Of a stretch of 64,000 bases of DNA, positions 1 to 8,714 are shown in pieces. The notes beneath the pieces are model-generated. The model saw nothing but the letters and a program-made list of their open reading frames with translations. It searched no databases and was not told where the DNA came from. Source of the stretch: UBA11957 sp963603285 (GTDB lineage: Bacteria; Bacillota; Clostridia; Lachnospirales; Lachnospiraceae); NCBI GenBank assembly GCA_963603285.1, contig CAVCMG010000013.1:1-64000 (forward strand). The letters run 5' to 3'. Positions within the stretch are counted from its first letter, which is position 1. Every line of letters starts with the position of its first letter. Both the position numbers and the translations under genes were made by a program.

Positions 1-57
1 CTAGCCAACACGTTTCATGACGCATTGGTGTCTTTCGCAGAAAGACGGGTTATAACG

Positions 58-1476
58 ATGAAGCTTTCTCTTTCCCTGAAATTTATTATTTTTTATATCC
101 TGCTGGGTATCAGCGGCTTTGTCCTGTTAAATACGGCAGGAGCCCATCTGGTCGAGGAACATATTATCAGCCGGGAAAGCTCCCGTCTGTATACCTCGGC
201 AACCTCGCTGGCTTCCACAAAAGCGATCCGCTCCTACCGGGACGCCGAAACGCTGCAGGCCACACAGGAAATGCTCGAAGCCGTTGCCCAGACAGACAAG
301 ATCGATATTCTGATCCTCGACACGCAGGGTACGCTGGTCATGGACACATCTTCTGACGTAGAGAATACGACCACACAACTGGATAATTTTGATCCCGCGG
401 CATCCAGCAACAGTTTCTATACCATCGATGACTTTTTTGGACATTACACAACGGATCAGCTCAACGTCACCGTGCCAATTACGATCAATATGTCCACCCG
501 GGGATATGTTTCTCTGCACGAGCCTATGACCCAGGTGCTGGCTGACCGGGAAAAGATGCTGTTTCTGATCCTGCAGTTTTACGGTGTCTGTCTGGCGCTG
601 TTCTTCCTGCTGATCGTGCTTTTGCTGATCACCGTCCACCGCCCGTTGAAAAAGATCACCCGCGGTGCCCGGGAATTTGCCGCCGGTAATCTTGAGTACC
701 AGATCCCGATCCATTCCAAGGATGAGCTGGGATATCTGTCCAACACGCTGAACTATATGTCTGATGAGATGCGCCAGAGCGACCAGTTCCAGAAAAACTT
801 TATCTCCAACGTATCCCACGATTTCCGCTCCCCGCTGACTTCGATCAAGGGCTACGTGGAAGCAATCCTGGACGGTACGATCCCGCATGAGATGCAGGAC
901 AAATACCTAAACATCATCCTTTTTGAAACCTCCCGGCTGACAAAACTGACCCAGGGCATGTTGCAGCTGAACGATCTGGACGCCAAGGCCTATATGCTCA
1001 ATATCCGCGATTTTGACCTGAATCCGCTGATTAAAAATACTGCCGCCTCCTTCGAGGGTACATGCCGCGACCGCCATATCTCCATAGAGCTTCTGCTTTC
1101 CTCACCGCGGGAATACGTCTCCGCTGATATGGAAAAAATCCAGCAGGTTATGTACAATCTGATCGACAATGCGATCAAATTCAGTGGGAAAAATTCTACG
1201 ATCACGATTGAGACTACTTCGAAGAATGAACTGGTCTTCGTCTCCGTCAAAGATCAGGGTAGCGGAATTCCACAGAAAGATCTCGGGAAAATCTGGACAC
1301 GATTCTACAAGCAGGATCTTTCCCGTGGTAAAGACCGGACTGGTACTGGACTGGGATTGAGCATTGTAAAAGAAATCATCAATACGCACAAGCAAAACAT
1401 CAATGTTATCAGTACTGAAGGAGTTGGCACGGAGTTTATCTTCACGTTGGCCCGGGCCAATACACAGGAAAATTAG
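58..1476 (+). CDS. Sensor histidine kinase (HAMP, HisKA, HATPase)
   Basis: This is a membrane sensor kinase that should phosphorylate a partner response regulator. Starting at the ATG at 58 gives 472 residues. A membrane segment lies near residues 7-28, followed by an extracellular sensor region to about 165, a second membrane segment near 168-193, and a HAMP linker. The phospho-acceptor is His254 in the SNVSHDFRSPL motif. The ATPase domain shows the N box (NLIDNAIKFS) and G boxes (DQGSGIP, GTGLGLSIV). The regulator partner is probably upstream, outside the window. An in-frame reading from base 25 is possible but would start inside a non-conserved leader. The signal sensed is unknown. Confidence 0.93.
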   Translation: MKLSLSLKFIIFYILLGISGFVLLNTAGAHLVEEHIISRESSRLYTSATSLASTKAIRSYRDAETLQATQEMLEAVAQTDKIDILILDTQGTLVMDTSSDVENTTTQLDNFDPAASSNSFYTIDDFFGHYTTDQLNVTVPITINMSTRGYVSLHEPMTQVLADREKMLFLILQFYGVCLALFFLLIVLLLITVHRPLKKITRGAREFAAGNLEYQIPIHSKDELGYLSNTLNYMSDEMRQSDQFQKNFISNVSHDFRSPLTSIKGYVEAILDGTIPHEMQDKYLNIILFETSRLTKLTQGMLQLNDLDAKAYMLNIRDFDLNPLIKNTAASFEGTCRDRHISIELLLSSPREYVSADMEKIQQVMYNLIDNAIKFSGKNSTITIETTSKNELVFVSVKDQGSGIPQKDLGKIWTRFYKQDLSRGKDRTGTGLGLSIVKEIINTHKQNINVISTEGVGTEFIFTLARANTQEN

Positions 1477-1486
1477 AAGGACGGGC

Positions 1487-1711
1487 GGCCCGCGGCTGTG
1501 GGTTTCGGGGATAAGGGGTGGATATATCTGCGGGCAAACAAGTGCAACGCCTGCCTGAACTAATCGTCAACTACGACTAATGCGCTCGCTAAATCGGGCT
1601 CGCGCATAAGTCTCCGTAGACGCTGGATTTCATACAGGCTAAAAGCGCACTTTGAATCGTTTGCCCGCAGATATATCCACCCCTTATCCCCGAAACCCAC
1701 AGCCGCGGGCC
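1487..1711. ncRNA. Candidate structured RNA enclosed by 53-bp perfect inverted arms
   Basis: Bases 1487-1539 and 1659-1711 are exact reverse complements, 53 of 53. The 119-base interior is not random: 1540-1545 pairs with 1647-1652, 1549-1553 (or 1553-1557) with 1635-1639, 1571-1575 with 1615-1619, and 1580-1585 with 1602-1607, giving a nested multi-helix fold. No T-run follows either arm and no convincing coding frame crosses it. The size and the long closing stem recall known clostridial structured RNAs such as the raiA motif, but that family match is a guess. The strand is unresolved: it lies just after the kinase gene on plus and just after the YitT gene on minus. Confidence 0.6.
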
Positions 1712-1805
1712 TGTTTATTGCTACAATGAATAGCATTATTTCTGAAAGAAGTTCTAACCCTCATATAAAAAATACTTATAAGTCTTTTATACTATTCTCT
1801 CCATT

Positions 1806-2678
1806 TTATAAACTATTTAGTTTACACTGGTCGAATCCTTCCCCGAATACATCCTGTGCGTCGCATACAATAACAAATGCATCCGGATCATACTTAATAA
1901 CAGAGCTCTTGATCATGGCGATCTTTCCAGGTTTGAAAGCGCAGATCAGCACCTTCTTCTCATGCTGGCTGAAACCGCCGCGCCCGGTGATCTCTGTCAC
2001 ACCAAGATCCAGCAAGAGAAGCTCCTGCATCAGATCCTCACCCTTATCCGTGATAATACAGGCCACTTTTGAGTTCTTCCGTCCATAGATCACAAAATCC
2101 ATCGCATAGCTCATAATAAACAACGCAATGATCGCATAGATTGCCTCATTAAAAGCCCGCATGACCAGCGCATAAAAAGCAATGATCATAAAATCGATAA
2201 CCAGACAAATCTTTCCAATCGAAATATGGTGAAACTTTCTCTTTAACAGACTTGCGGCCAGCTCCGTTCCGCCTGTGGTCGCGCCGACCCAGAGCATCAT
2301 CCCCAGCGCTGCACCGGCAAGAACACCGCCGAAAATACAGGCGGCCAGTTTATCATCCATTGGTGTAAAAGTAATAAACCCCGGCAATATATCAATAAAC
2401 ACAGAGCTTGTCGCCATAGCAAACACAGAAGAAATCAGCAGGCCGATTCCCTGATAATGGATGCCCAGAAGAAACAGCGGAATATTCAATGCGGCTACCA
2501 TTCCACCAATCGGAATTGCCGGTACCAGCAGGTTTACCGTCTGGGACAAACCCGTGAATCCGCCCATGGCGATATTGTTCGGCACAAACAGCCAGTCAAA
2601 GGCCAGCGCATACAGGAAGCTGCCCAGCAGTATGATCCCGTAATCCCGCAATACATGTACTATTTTTTCTCTCATCAT
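1806..2678 (-). CDS. YitT family membrane protein with DUF2179 domain
   Basis: This is a 290-residue integral membrane protein of the YitT/DUF161-DUF2179 family, whose biochemical role is not established. About five hydrophobic helices occupy residues 10-190. The C-terminal cytosolic domain (about 205-285) contains ITDKGEDLMQELL and the family-typical GVTEITGRGGFS segment. The start at 2678 is chosen because AGGAGG sits five bases upstream; the next codon at 2675 is also ATG. The longer frame from 2708 would put the ribosome site inside the gene. It appears monocistronic. Confidence 0.85.
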   Translation of the reverse strand: MMREKIVHVLRDYGIILLGSFLYALAFDWLFVPNNIAMGGFTGLSQTVNLLVPAIPIGGMVAALNIPLFLLGIHYQGIGLLISSVFAMATSSVFIDILPGFITFTPMDDKLAACIFGGVLAGAALGMMLWVGATTGGTELAASLLKRKFHHISIGKICLVIDFMIIAFYALVMRAFNEAIYAIIALFIMSYAMDFVIYGRKNSKVACIITDKGEDLMQELLLLDLGVTEITGRGGFSQHEKKVLICAFKPGKIAMIKSSVIKYDPDAFVIVCDAQDVFGEGFDQCKLNSL

Positions 2679-2791
2679 CTTTTCCTCCTGTGATGTATTC
2701 TGTTCCATTTAAACACGTTTTATCCAGAGCATCTTTGTTTCATCAACGCAGCAATTCTCTTTTGCATTGTTCTTTTACTTTGCTAAAGCGT

Positions 2792-2843
2792 AAAAAAGAC
2801 TTCGGAAAGACCAGCCGCAATACTGCTCGTCGTTTCCGAAGTC
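2792..2843 (-). terminator. Rho-independent terminator after trmL
   Basis: Arms at 2798-2808 and 2833-2843 pair perfectly over 11 bp around a 24-base loop. On the minus strand the stem is followed by a T6 tract, directly behind the trmL stop codon at 2847. Confidence 0.85.
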
Positions 2844-2846
2844 CTT

Positions 2847-3347
2847 TTATGTCCATTTGTATTTTGTCAGCTCACCGCTGGTTCTGAATCCCTCAAAATT
2901 ATGCTGCCGGAGCGCCTCGTAAAGGATCACCGCCACGGAATTGCCGAGATTTAAGCATCTCGTCTCACCGATCATCGGGATACGGATCGCATCCTCCTGA
3001 TGCTCCAACAGGATCTCCTCGGGGATACCGCCGCTTTCCTTACCAAACATGATAAAACAGCCATCCTCGTATTCCACCTCGGTGTGCATCTTCTGCGCTT
3101 TGGAAGAGGCCATGTAAATATGTGCCCCGGGATTCTTCTGCAGAAAATCCTCAAAATTATCGTAGCGGGTCACATCCAGATACTGCCAGTAGTCCATACC
3201 CGCTCTTTTGAGCTGCTTTTCGGTCAGCTGGAAGCCGAGCGGTTCAATCAGATGCAGCCTCGTATCGGTCGCCACGCAGGTACGCCCGATATTTCCTGTA
3301 TTTGCCGGTATTTCCGGTTCAAATAGTACAATATTAAACTTTGCCAT
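2847..3347 (-). CDS. trmL: tRNA (cytidine(34)-2'-O)-methyltransferase
   Basis: This SPOUT-fold enzyme methylates the wobble-base ribose of certain leucine tRNAs using S-adenosylmethionine. The 166-residue length fits TrmL/CspR. Motif 1 is NTGNIGRTC near residues 16-24; motif 2 is FGKESGGIP around 100; motif 3, the trefoil knot, is MIGETRCLNLGNSVAVILYEA near 122-142. Its ATG overlaps the stop codon of the preceding AIR-synthase-like gene by one base (TAATG), so the two are probably translationally coupled. A clear terminator follows. Confidence 0.93.
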   Translation of the reverse strand: MAKFNIVLFEPEIPANTGNIGRTCVATDTRLHLIEPLGFQLTEKQLKRAGMDYWQYLDVTRYDNFEDFLQKNPGAHIYMASSKAQKMHTEVEYEDGCFIMFGKESGGIPEEILLEHQEDAIRIPMIGETRCLNLGNSVAVILYEALRQHNFEGFRTSGELTKYKWT

Positions 3348-4333
3348 TATCCCATCACCTTGTATAATTCGTCAGTCTGCGGTCTGTCCAGATACCGGAC
3401 ATCCTCGCCGTTTCGCAGTACACGGTCATTGCCGTCTGTCGCTCTGCCTACCACGGCAGCATGGATGCCTGCCTGCTTCAGTGCCATCACCAGCCCGTGA
3501 CCGTCGTCTGTGGCGATCATCATGGAACCACTGGACATGATCTGGTACGGATTCAGACCAAAATACTCACAGACCTCCACTGTTTCCTGCCGGATAGGGA
3601 TAGCCTTCAGATCGGCATCAAGACCCACACCGGATCCCTCTGCCATCTCCCACAAAGCGCCGAACACGCCGCCCTCGGTAATATCATGCATCGCACTGAC
3701 ACCAAACGCATGCGCGATCTTTGCGTCCTGCACGACGGACAGATACTGGTCAAAATCCTGTGCCGTATGGATCAGCTCAGGATTAAAGCGTCTGGACAAC
3801 TCTTCTTCCTTTTCCTTTGCCAGGATCGATGTTCCCTCAAGACCGATCCATTTTGTCACAACGATATCCTGTCCCGGATGCACCTGCATCGTAGTCAGCA
3901 GATCCTTTTTCTTTGTCTTGCCCACGCCAGTGACGGTCAGAAGCGGCTGCCGCACAACATTGGTAATCTCTGTATGGCCACCCATGATCTCCATGTTTAG
4001 CTCCTTACAGGTGCGCTCGGCGTCCTGCATCATCTTACGGATCTGTTCTTCCTCGATATCTTCCGGCAGAAGCACTGTCAGGATCACGCCCACCGGCTCC
4101 GCGCCGGAAGCTGCCAGATCGTTGGCTGTCACATGGATGCCGTGACTGCCGATATCCTTGACTGTACCAGTGATCGGATCGGAGGACATGACAAAGACCT
4201 CATCCGGGCCAAGCTCCATGACCGCGCAGTCCTGTCCGACTGCCGGGCCTACCAGTACCTCATCTCTTCTGTGTTTTGCCTGTTTCAATACGGAGCGGAC
4301 AAGCATCTGCTCCGGCAGTTTACCGATTTTCAT
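3347..4333 (-). CDS. AIR synthase / HypE-like protein
   Basis: This 328-residue protein belongs to the PurM/HypE/SelD ATP-binding superfamily. The N-terminal half contains GQDCAVM and a long segment (SSDPITGTVKDIGSHGIHVTANDLAASGAEP) matching the family's ATP- and metal-binding strand-helix region; the C-terminal half contains MHDITEGGVFGALWEMAEGSG. No other hydrogenase maturation or purine genes are nearby, so the substrate is unknown. The start at 4333 has GAGGAG upstream; the frame extends to 4396 but that leader is unconserved in character. Coupled to trmL by a one-base overlap. Confidence 0.82.
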   Translation of the reverse strand: MKIGKLPEQMLVRSVLKQAKHRRDEVLVGPAVGQDCAVMELGPDEVFVMSSDPITGTVKDIGSHGIHVTANDLAASGAEPVGVILTVLLPEDIEEEQIRKMMQDAERTCKELNMEIMGGHTEITNVVRQPLLTVTGVGKTKKKDLLTTMQVHPGQDIVVTKWIGLEGTSILAKEKEEELSRRFNPELIHTAQDFDQYLSVVQDAKIAHAFGVSAMHDITEGGVFGALWEMAEGSGVGLDADLKAIPIRQETVEVCEYFGLNPYQIMSSGSMMIATDDGHGLVMALKQAGIHAAVVGRATDGNDRVLRNGEDVRYLDRPQTDELYKVMG

Positions 4334-4404
4334 ATAGTCTCCTCGTCTGTCAGATTCGTTTATCCGATACGGCCTGCATGTTTGCAGGCCACACACGTTT
4401 TCCT

Positions 4405-6000
4405 TTATTTTCCGATAGAAGCCAGAACGGCCTTGACCTGGCTCAGATCGCCCGTTGCCGCCGCTTTTGCCAGTTCTGAAGTCACAGCTGAGCTTGCCCC
4501 CGCCGTGCCGACCTCGATCAGGCCGTCCGATTTCGCGTAATGGCTCGTATTGACGCGCTCCCGGCTTTCTTCCTTGCCATTGACTGTCACGACCTTGTAG
4601 AGCTCTGCAGAGCAGCCCTGATGGGCCGACTGGGTACGGTTGATCACACCCACATTGTAGGCAGAGCTTGTCTTGATCGTTGTCGTAGCTTCCTCTGTGC
4701 TTAAAGTGACACTTTCATAGGTAACTTTCCGGTTGGAATCCCGGTACTCCGCACCGTAGACTCTGGCTGCCAGCGTACCGTTGTACGCCACCATATAAAT
4801 ATAGACCGGATGGTCTGTATTGTTCTTGAATTTAAAATCCTTGCCGCTGGACTCTGCGATTGCCGCATCCATGGACGGCTTGACATAGTTGACCAGCATC
4901 GAATGATTCTTCCGCTCGGTCACCTCAAGCTCGGCCCGCAGCACCGCCAGGTACAGTGTCGTGGACACCTGACAGATACCACCGCCAAAGGTCTCCGTCG
5001 TCGTACCGTTGGCATAGGATCCGGCCAGCGCATAACCGTTTTCCTCGGAGAACGGCGTGATCGTATCCAGTGTGGAGAAGGTATCTCCCGGATACAGCAC
5101 CGTACCGTTGATCAGCTTGGCCGCTGTCGAGATATTGGTCGAACGGGACTTGCTGGACTTGGAATAGTCTGTACTCGCCTTGCCGAGAATATCCTTTACG
5201 GAAGACAGCTCATCCGTCGTATGGCTCGGCTCCGTCACATCATACACCATCGTAATCGTTCCGGCACCGCCGTCCCAGCCGTCCGTCAGATAGCTGCGGA
5301 TCGCTTCGACCGACTCGTCCACCTTCAGCGTACAGCCATTCTGGCCGTCCACTACGGTTAAGGAACCGCCCGACATATCAAAGGTCGGCTCCTGCGGATC
5401 CTTGTCGCACTCCGGCACACATCGTTCCTCAAGAAAGCTTTTAGCTGCCTCATCTGCCAGCGCATAGTCGAGGTCAAAGGTATAGCTGCCCTTGTCCAGC
5501 TGCTTTTTGATCTTGAAACGCTGTACGGCATTGCCCTCTTTTCCCAGAGTGACTGCCTGGTTTACCACATCCGTATTGCCCCAGTACAGACCGACATCCC
5601 CTGTCGTTGCTGTGATCTTTGTGTCCCCGATATCCAGCGTCATCAGATAGCTCTTTTTTTCATCTACATACTGCTCCACAGCCGCGCTGGCCTCTGCGGC
5701 CGTCATACCGGAAACATCCACCTCACCAATATGTACGCCGCTCAGGATCTGCCCGTCCGCCACTGTATCCTGTTGTTTTGTATCCGCACTCTGCGTCTCA
5801 CCCGTCGCAGAGGCTGTATCTGTCGTGCTTTCCTGTGCCGTCTCCTCTGTCTCTGACGTCACAGCGGATGCCTGTACTGCCTCACCTGTGCTCTCCGGCA
5901 TCTGCAAAGCGGAAGCCTGTGCCATCTGCACACCTCCCATAAGCCCGCAGGCCAGCACAAAGGCGGCAAATATACGCCCCTTTTTTCTGTCTGTTATCAT
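4405..6000 (-). CDS. Secreted VanW family protein with YoaR-type peptidoglycan-binding domain
   Basis: This 531-residue exported protein has a signal peptide (positively charged start, hydrophobic stretch, cleavage near residue 30) followed by a low-complexity Ser/Thr/Glu linker to about 75. A peptidoglycan-binding_4-like domain spans roughly 80-270. The VanW domain (about 280-420) has TLDTITPFSEENGYALAGSY and GGGICQVSTTLYLAVLRA, the conserved family core. Function is probably cell-wall related; the VanW activity itself is unknown. The start at 6000 is preferred: it lies 17 bases after the stop of the small gene at 6018-6119 with AGGGG eight bases ahead, while the upstream ATG at 6021 lies inside that gene. 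Confidence 0.86.
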   Translation of the reverse strand: MITDRKKGRIFAAFVLACGLMGGVQMAQASALQMPESTGEAVQASAVTSETEETAQESTTDTASATGETQSADTKQQDTVADGQILSGVHIGEVDVSGMTAAEASAAVEQYVDEKKSYLMTLDIGDTKITATTGDVGLYWGNTDVVNQAVTLGKEGNAVQRFKIKKQLDKGSYTFDLDYALADEAAKSFLEERCVPECDKDPQEPTFDMSGGSLTVVDGQNGCTLKVDESVEAIRSYLTDGWDGGAGTITMVYDVTEPSHTTDELSSVKDILGKASTDYSKSSKSRSTNISTAAKLINGTVLYPGDTFSTLDTITPFSEENGYALAGSYANGTTTETFGGGICQVSTTLYLAVLRAELEVTERKNHSMLVNYVKPSMDAAIAESSGKDFKFKNNTDHPVYIYMVAYNGTLAARVYGAEYRDSNRKVTYESVTLSTEEATTTIKTSSAYNVGVINRTQSAHQGCSAELYKVVTVNGKEESRERVNTSHYAKSDGLIEVGTAGASSAVTSELAKAAATGDLSQVKAVLASIGK

Positions 6001-6017
6001 TTTTATACCCCTGTAAA

Positions 6018-6119
6018 TCAAACCAGATACTGTAAAACCATCGGTACGATCATCGCTGCGATCAGTAAGATAGCGATCGTTCCGGCAATGATACGTCTTG
6101 TCTTTTCTCTTTTTTTCAT
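6018..6119 (-). CDS. 33-residue predicted single-pass membrane peptide
   Basis: An ATG at 6119 follows a strong GGGAGG site (six-base spacing) and opens 33 codons ending in TGA. The product begins with a basic patch (MKKREKTRRI) and continues with an unbroken hydrophobic helix to the C-terminus, so it should insert as a single-pass, N-in membrane peptide. It lies between the exonuclease gene and the VanW-type gene in the same direction, 17 bases before the latter. No function is assignable; the good ribosome site and coherent topology argue that it is real. Confidence 0.7.
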   Translation of the reverse strand: MKKREKTRRIIAGTIAILLIAAMIVPMVLQYLV

Positions 6120-6141
6120 AATATACCTCCCGGACATACGT

Positions 6142-6852
6142 CTAATGCATAATGCGTCCATATTGCAGAATGATCCCGTCGATCAGGCGGGACGCCTCAC
6201 TCTTTGTCAAGCTGTCGATCTGCATATCACATTTTATTGTATGATATTTCAGCAAATCATTCAAGTATCCTTTTTGTGCATTTGTGATCGGCTGCTGCTT
6301 TTTTGCCTTGTACACCATGGGCGCAGGGGCAAAAAGCTCCGGACCGGCCTCTTTAAACTGTTCCTTCAGCTTTTCATATAAAAGTGCCGTCACATAGGCA
6401 TCCTCATCCGCCCGGTGTGCACGCTTCTGGGGAATCCCGTAATAGGTACACAGATCGCCCAGGCGGCGGCTTGGCAGATCCGCCAGTACCTTGCGGCTGA
6501 TCTTTAACGTATCTGCCCCGGACCGGGAAAAGCTGATCCCCTCATTCACGGCAGCATGCACCAGAAACGCATAGTCAAACTGCAGATTATGTCCCAGAAG
6601 CGGCAGCTCACCGGCGAAATCCAGAAACTGCCGGATCGCCTCAGCGATCTTTGGCTGTCCCTCCACCATATCATCCGTGATCCCGGTCAGCGCGGTGATC
6701 CGCTCCGGAATCCGCATACAGGGATCGACCATACAGTGAAACTGTGCCGTAATAGCCCCCTTTTCCACCTTCCATGCGCCAATTTCCAGAATCCTGTCCC
6801 GCTTCGGTGTCAATCCTGTCGTTTCCAGATCGACCACAATATAGTTTTCCAT
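6142..6852 (-). CDS. PolC/DnaQ-type 3'-5' exonuclease
   Basis: This 236-residue DEDDh exonuclease should degrade single-stranded DNA or RNA from the 3' end. Exo I is VVDLETTGL with Asp8 and Glu10; Exo II is GHNLQFDYAFL near 95; Exo IIIe is HRADEDAYVTALL near 157 with the catalytic His and Asp. The C-terminal 60 residues resemble a helical extension found in Firmicutes stand-alone homologues. The start at 6852 has AGGAG upstream and lies two bases after the stop of the radical SAM gene (TAAGATG). It is not the polymerase subunit itself. Confidence 0.88.
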   Translation of the reverse strand: MENYIVVDLETTGLTPKRDRILEIGAWKVEKGAITAQFHCMVDPCMRIPERITALTGITDDMVEGQPKIAEAIRQFLDFAGELPLLGHNLQFDYAFLVHAAVNEGISFSRSGADTLKISRKVLADLPSRRLGDLCTYYGIPQKRAHRADEDAYVTALLYEKLKEQFKEAGPELFAPAPMVYKAKKQQPITNAQKGYLNDLLKYHTIKCDMQIDSLTKSEASRLIDGIILQYGRIMH

Positions 6853-6853
6853 C

Positions 6854-8578
6854 TTACGCTTCTCCTGTCCTGTCAATGCGCTGCCAGCGCGCACTGTGGC
6901 TTAACGGATCCCTGTTCTCGTAGGAAAACAGGATCTTTGTTTCTTCGGTAAATATTTCCCCGAATACCTCGATATGCGTCATCTTTGCCAGCTGCCTCGA
7001 ATCCCTTCCGGAAAGCTCCGGCAGATACCGCCTTGCTTCTTCCTCTTCCTGATAAAACAGGCGAAACTGCGACTTGTACGGTGTCAGATCCCTGCCCCAT
7101 GCCGGCCTGGTCTTCATATTTTCCCGCAGATAGAGATCAAAAAGCATCCACTCCCGGTAGGCATCCATCGTATGCTTCTTCTCCGGCTGCGCTTCCATAA
7201 ATTCCAGCAGGATCTCATAGCGGCGGATCCGGGTATGGGCAATACCAAAATAGCCCTTTTCTTCATAAAAATCTCCCAGCCGGTCAAAGAAGGTGAAAGC
7301 GTCCGGAAAGCTTTCCATGCATACCGGCAGTGTCCGGACAAACTGTGCTGAATTGTAATAGACCTCCACCATCTCCTCCACACGCTTGAGCCGCAGCACA
7401 TCCCCAAAGGACAGCCACCGGGTATACAGTACCTCATACGGCTCACGGTCGGTATAGACACAGCCGTAGCTTTCAGCCCTGTTGTACATATACGAGCCCT
7501 TCAACACCTTCAGAAAGCCCAGCTGCAGCTGATCCGGCTGCAGGGCATAGACCATGTTAAAGGAACGCTGAAAGCTTTCGATATCCTCATACGGCAGTCC
7601 GGCGATCAGATCCAGATGCTGATGGATATTGCGGACACTGCGGATACGAGATACGATATCGCTGACCTTTGCAAAATCCATCTTCCGGTGGATCTCTTCG
7701 ATCGTCTGCGGATTCGTAGACTGCACGCCGATCTCCAGTTGAATCAGCCCGGGCCGCATTGTGCCGATCATCGCGATCTCCTCCTCGTCGAGAAGATCCG
7801 CCGCCACCTCAAAATGGAAATTTGTCACGCCATTGTCATGCTCGATCAGATATTTCCAGATCGCCTTGGCGTGGGCATGACTGCAGTTAAAGGTACGATC
7901 CACAAATTTCACCTGCGGCACGCACCTGTCCAGAAAGAACTGCAGCTCCGGCAGTACCAGCGACAGATCCCTGAAACGCAGCCGCTTATCTATGGAAGAA
8001 AGACAGTAGCTGCAGGAAAACGGACAGCCACGGCTCGATTCGTAATAGATGATACGATTCTCAAATCCCGTCATATCCTCATACGGAAACGGCACCTTCG
8101 ACAGATCCATGGTCGGCCGATCCGGATTGTGACAGATTTCCCCATCTTCTGTGCGAAAGCTGATACCCAGAATCTCTTCTCTGGCCTTTTTTCCCTGCAT
8201 CATCTGCAAAAGCTCGGTGAAGGTCTGTTCTCCCTCACCCCGCATCGCGCCGCTGGCCCAGGGATTCTCTGTAAGGAAGCGCCCGGCATTGTAGGATATC
8301 TCTGGACCTCCCACCCAGATCGGCAGTTCTGGCAGAATCTTATGCAGCTCGGCGGCGATCTCCTTTACCATGGAAATATTCCAGATATAGCAGGACAGCG
8401 CCAGAAAGTCCGGCTGTTCCTGATACAGTCCTTTTAAAATCTCCTCCAGATTCTGGTTGATTGTATATTCCCGCAGCGTCACCTCTTCGCCCTGCTGCTT
8501 TGCATATGCCTTCAGGCAGTAGACGGCCAGATTGGAATGAATATATTTGGCATTGACTGCCGCCAGTACAGCTTTCAT
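6854..8578 (-). CDS. B12-binding domain radical SAM protein (DUF4080)
   Basis: This 574-residue protein has an N-terminal cobalamin-binding-like domain (about 1-150), a radical SAM core with the iron-sulfur motif GCPFSCSYC near residue 180, and a long C-terminal DUF4080 region containing paired YYxxEEEEARRYL-type helices. The family's substrate is not known; reported members are annotated only as B12-binding radical SAM enzymes. The start at 8578 follows GAGGAG. The exonuclease gene begins right behind it, so both are likely co-transcribed. Confidence 0.87.
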   Translation of the reverse strand: MKAVLAAVNAKYIHSNLAVYCLKAYAKQQGEEVTLREYTINQNLEEILKGLYQEQPDFLALSCYIWNISMVKEIAAELHKILPELPIWVGGPEISYNAGRFLTENPWASGAMRGEGEQTFTELLQMMQGKKAREEILGISFRTEDGEICHNPDRPTMDLSKVPFPYEDMTGFENRIIYYESSRGCPFSCSYCLSSIDKRLRFRDLSLVLPELQFFLDRCVPQVKFVDRTFNCSHAHAKAIWKYLIEHDNGVTNFHFEVAADLLDEEEIAMIGTMRPGLIQLEIGVQSTNPQTIEEIHRKMDFAKVSDIVSRIRSVRNIHQHLDLIAGLPYEDIESFQRSFNMVYALQPDQLQLGFLKVLKGSYMYNRAESYGCVYTDREPYEVLYTRWLSFGDVLRLKRVEEMVEVYYNSAQFVRTLPVCMESFPDAFTFFDRLGDFYEEKGYFGIAHTRIRRYEILLEFMEAQPEKKHTMDAYREWMLFDLYLRENMKTRPAWGRDLTPYKSQFRLFYQEEEEARRYLPELSGRDSRQLAKMTHIEVFGEIFTEETKILFSYENRDPLSHSARWQRIDRTGEA

Positions 8579-8627
8579 AGATGTTCTCCTCGTTGTTTGG
8601 ATATTTTCCTTTTTCGTCCTGTCCTTT

Positions 8628-8667
8628 AAAAAGCCGGCCACCGGACGTATCGCCCGGACAGCCGGCT
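8628..8667 (-). terminator. Terminator after the M18 aminopeptidase gene
   Basis: Arms 8632-8638 and 8661-8667 pair over 7 bp, with a smaller CCGG/CCGG helix inside. On the minus strand the stem is followed by five T residues. It separates the aminopeptidase gene from the radical SAM gene. Confidence 0.75.
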
Positions 8668-8714
8668 GGTTTTGCTCCGGTGTTACAGCGTCGGAGCTTA
8701 AGCGTATCAAAGTC

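Noticed and set aside
127..888. Open frame of 253 codons on the minus strand inside the sensor kinase
   Set aside because: The kinase frame carries full domain motifs; the antisense frame has no family pattern.
1487..1711. Interpretation as a transposon remnant or simple terminator
   Set aside because: No transposase coding, no visible target-site duplication and no T-run; internal helices point to a folded RNA.
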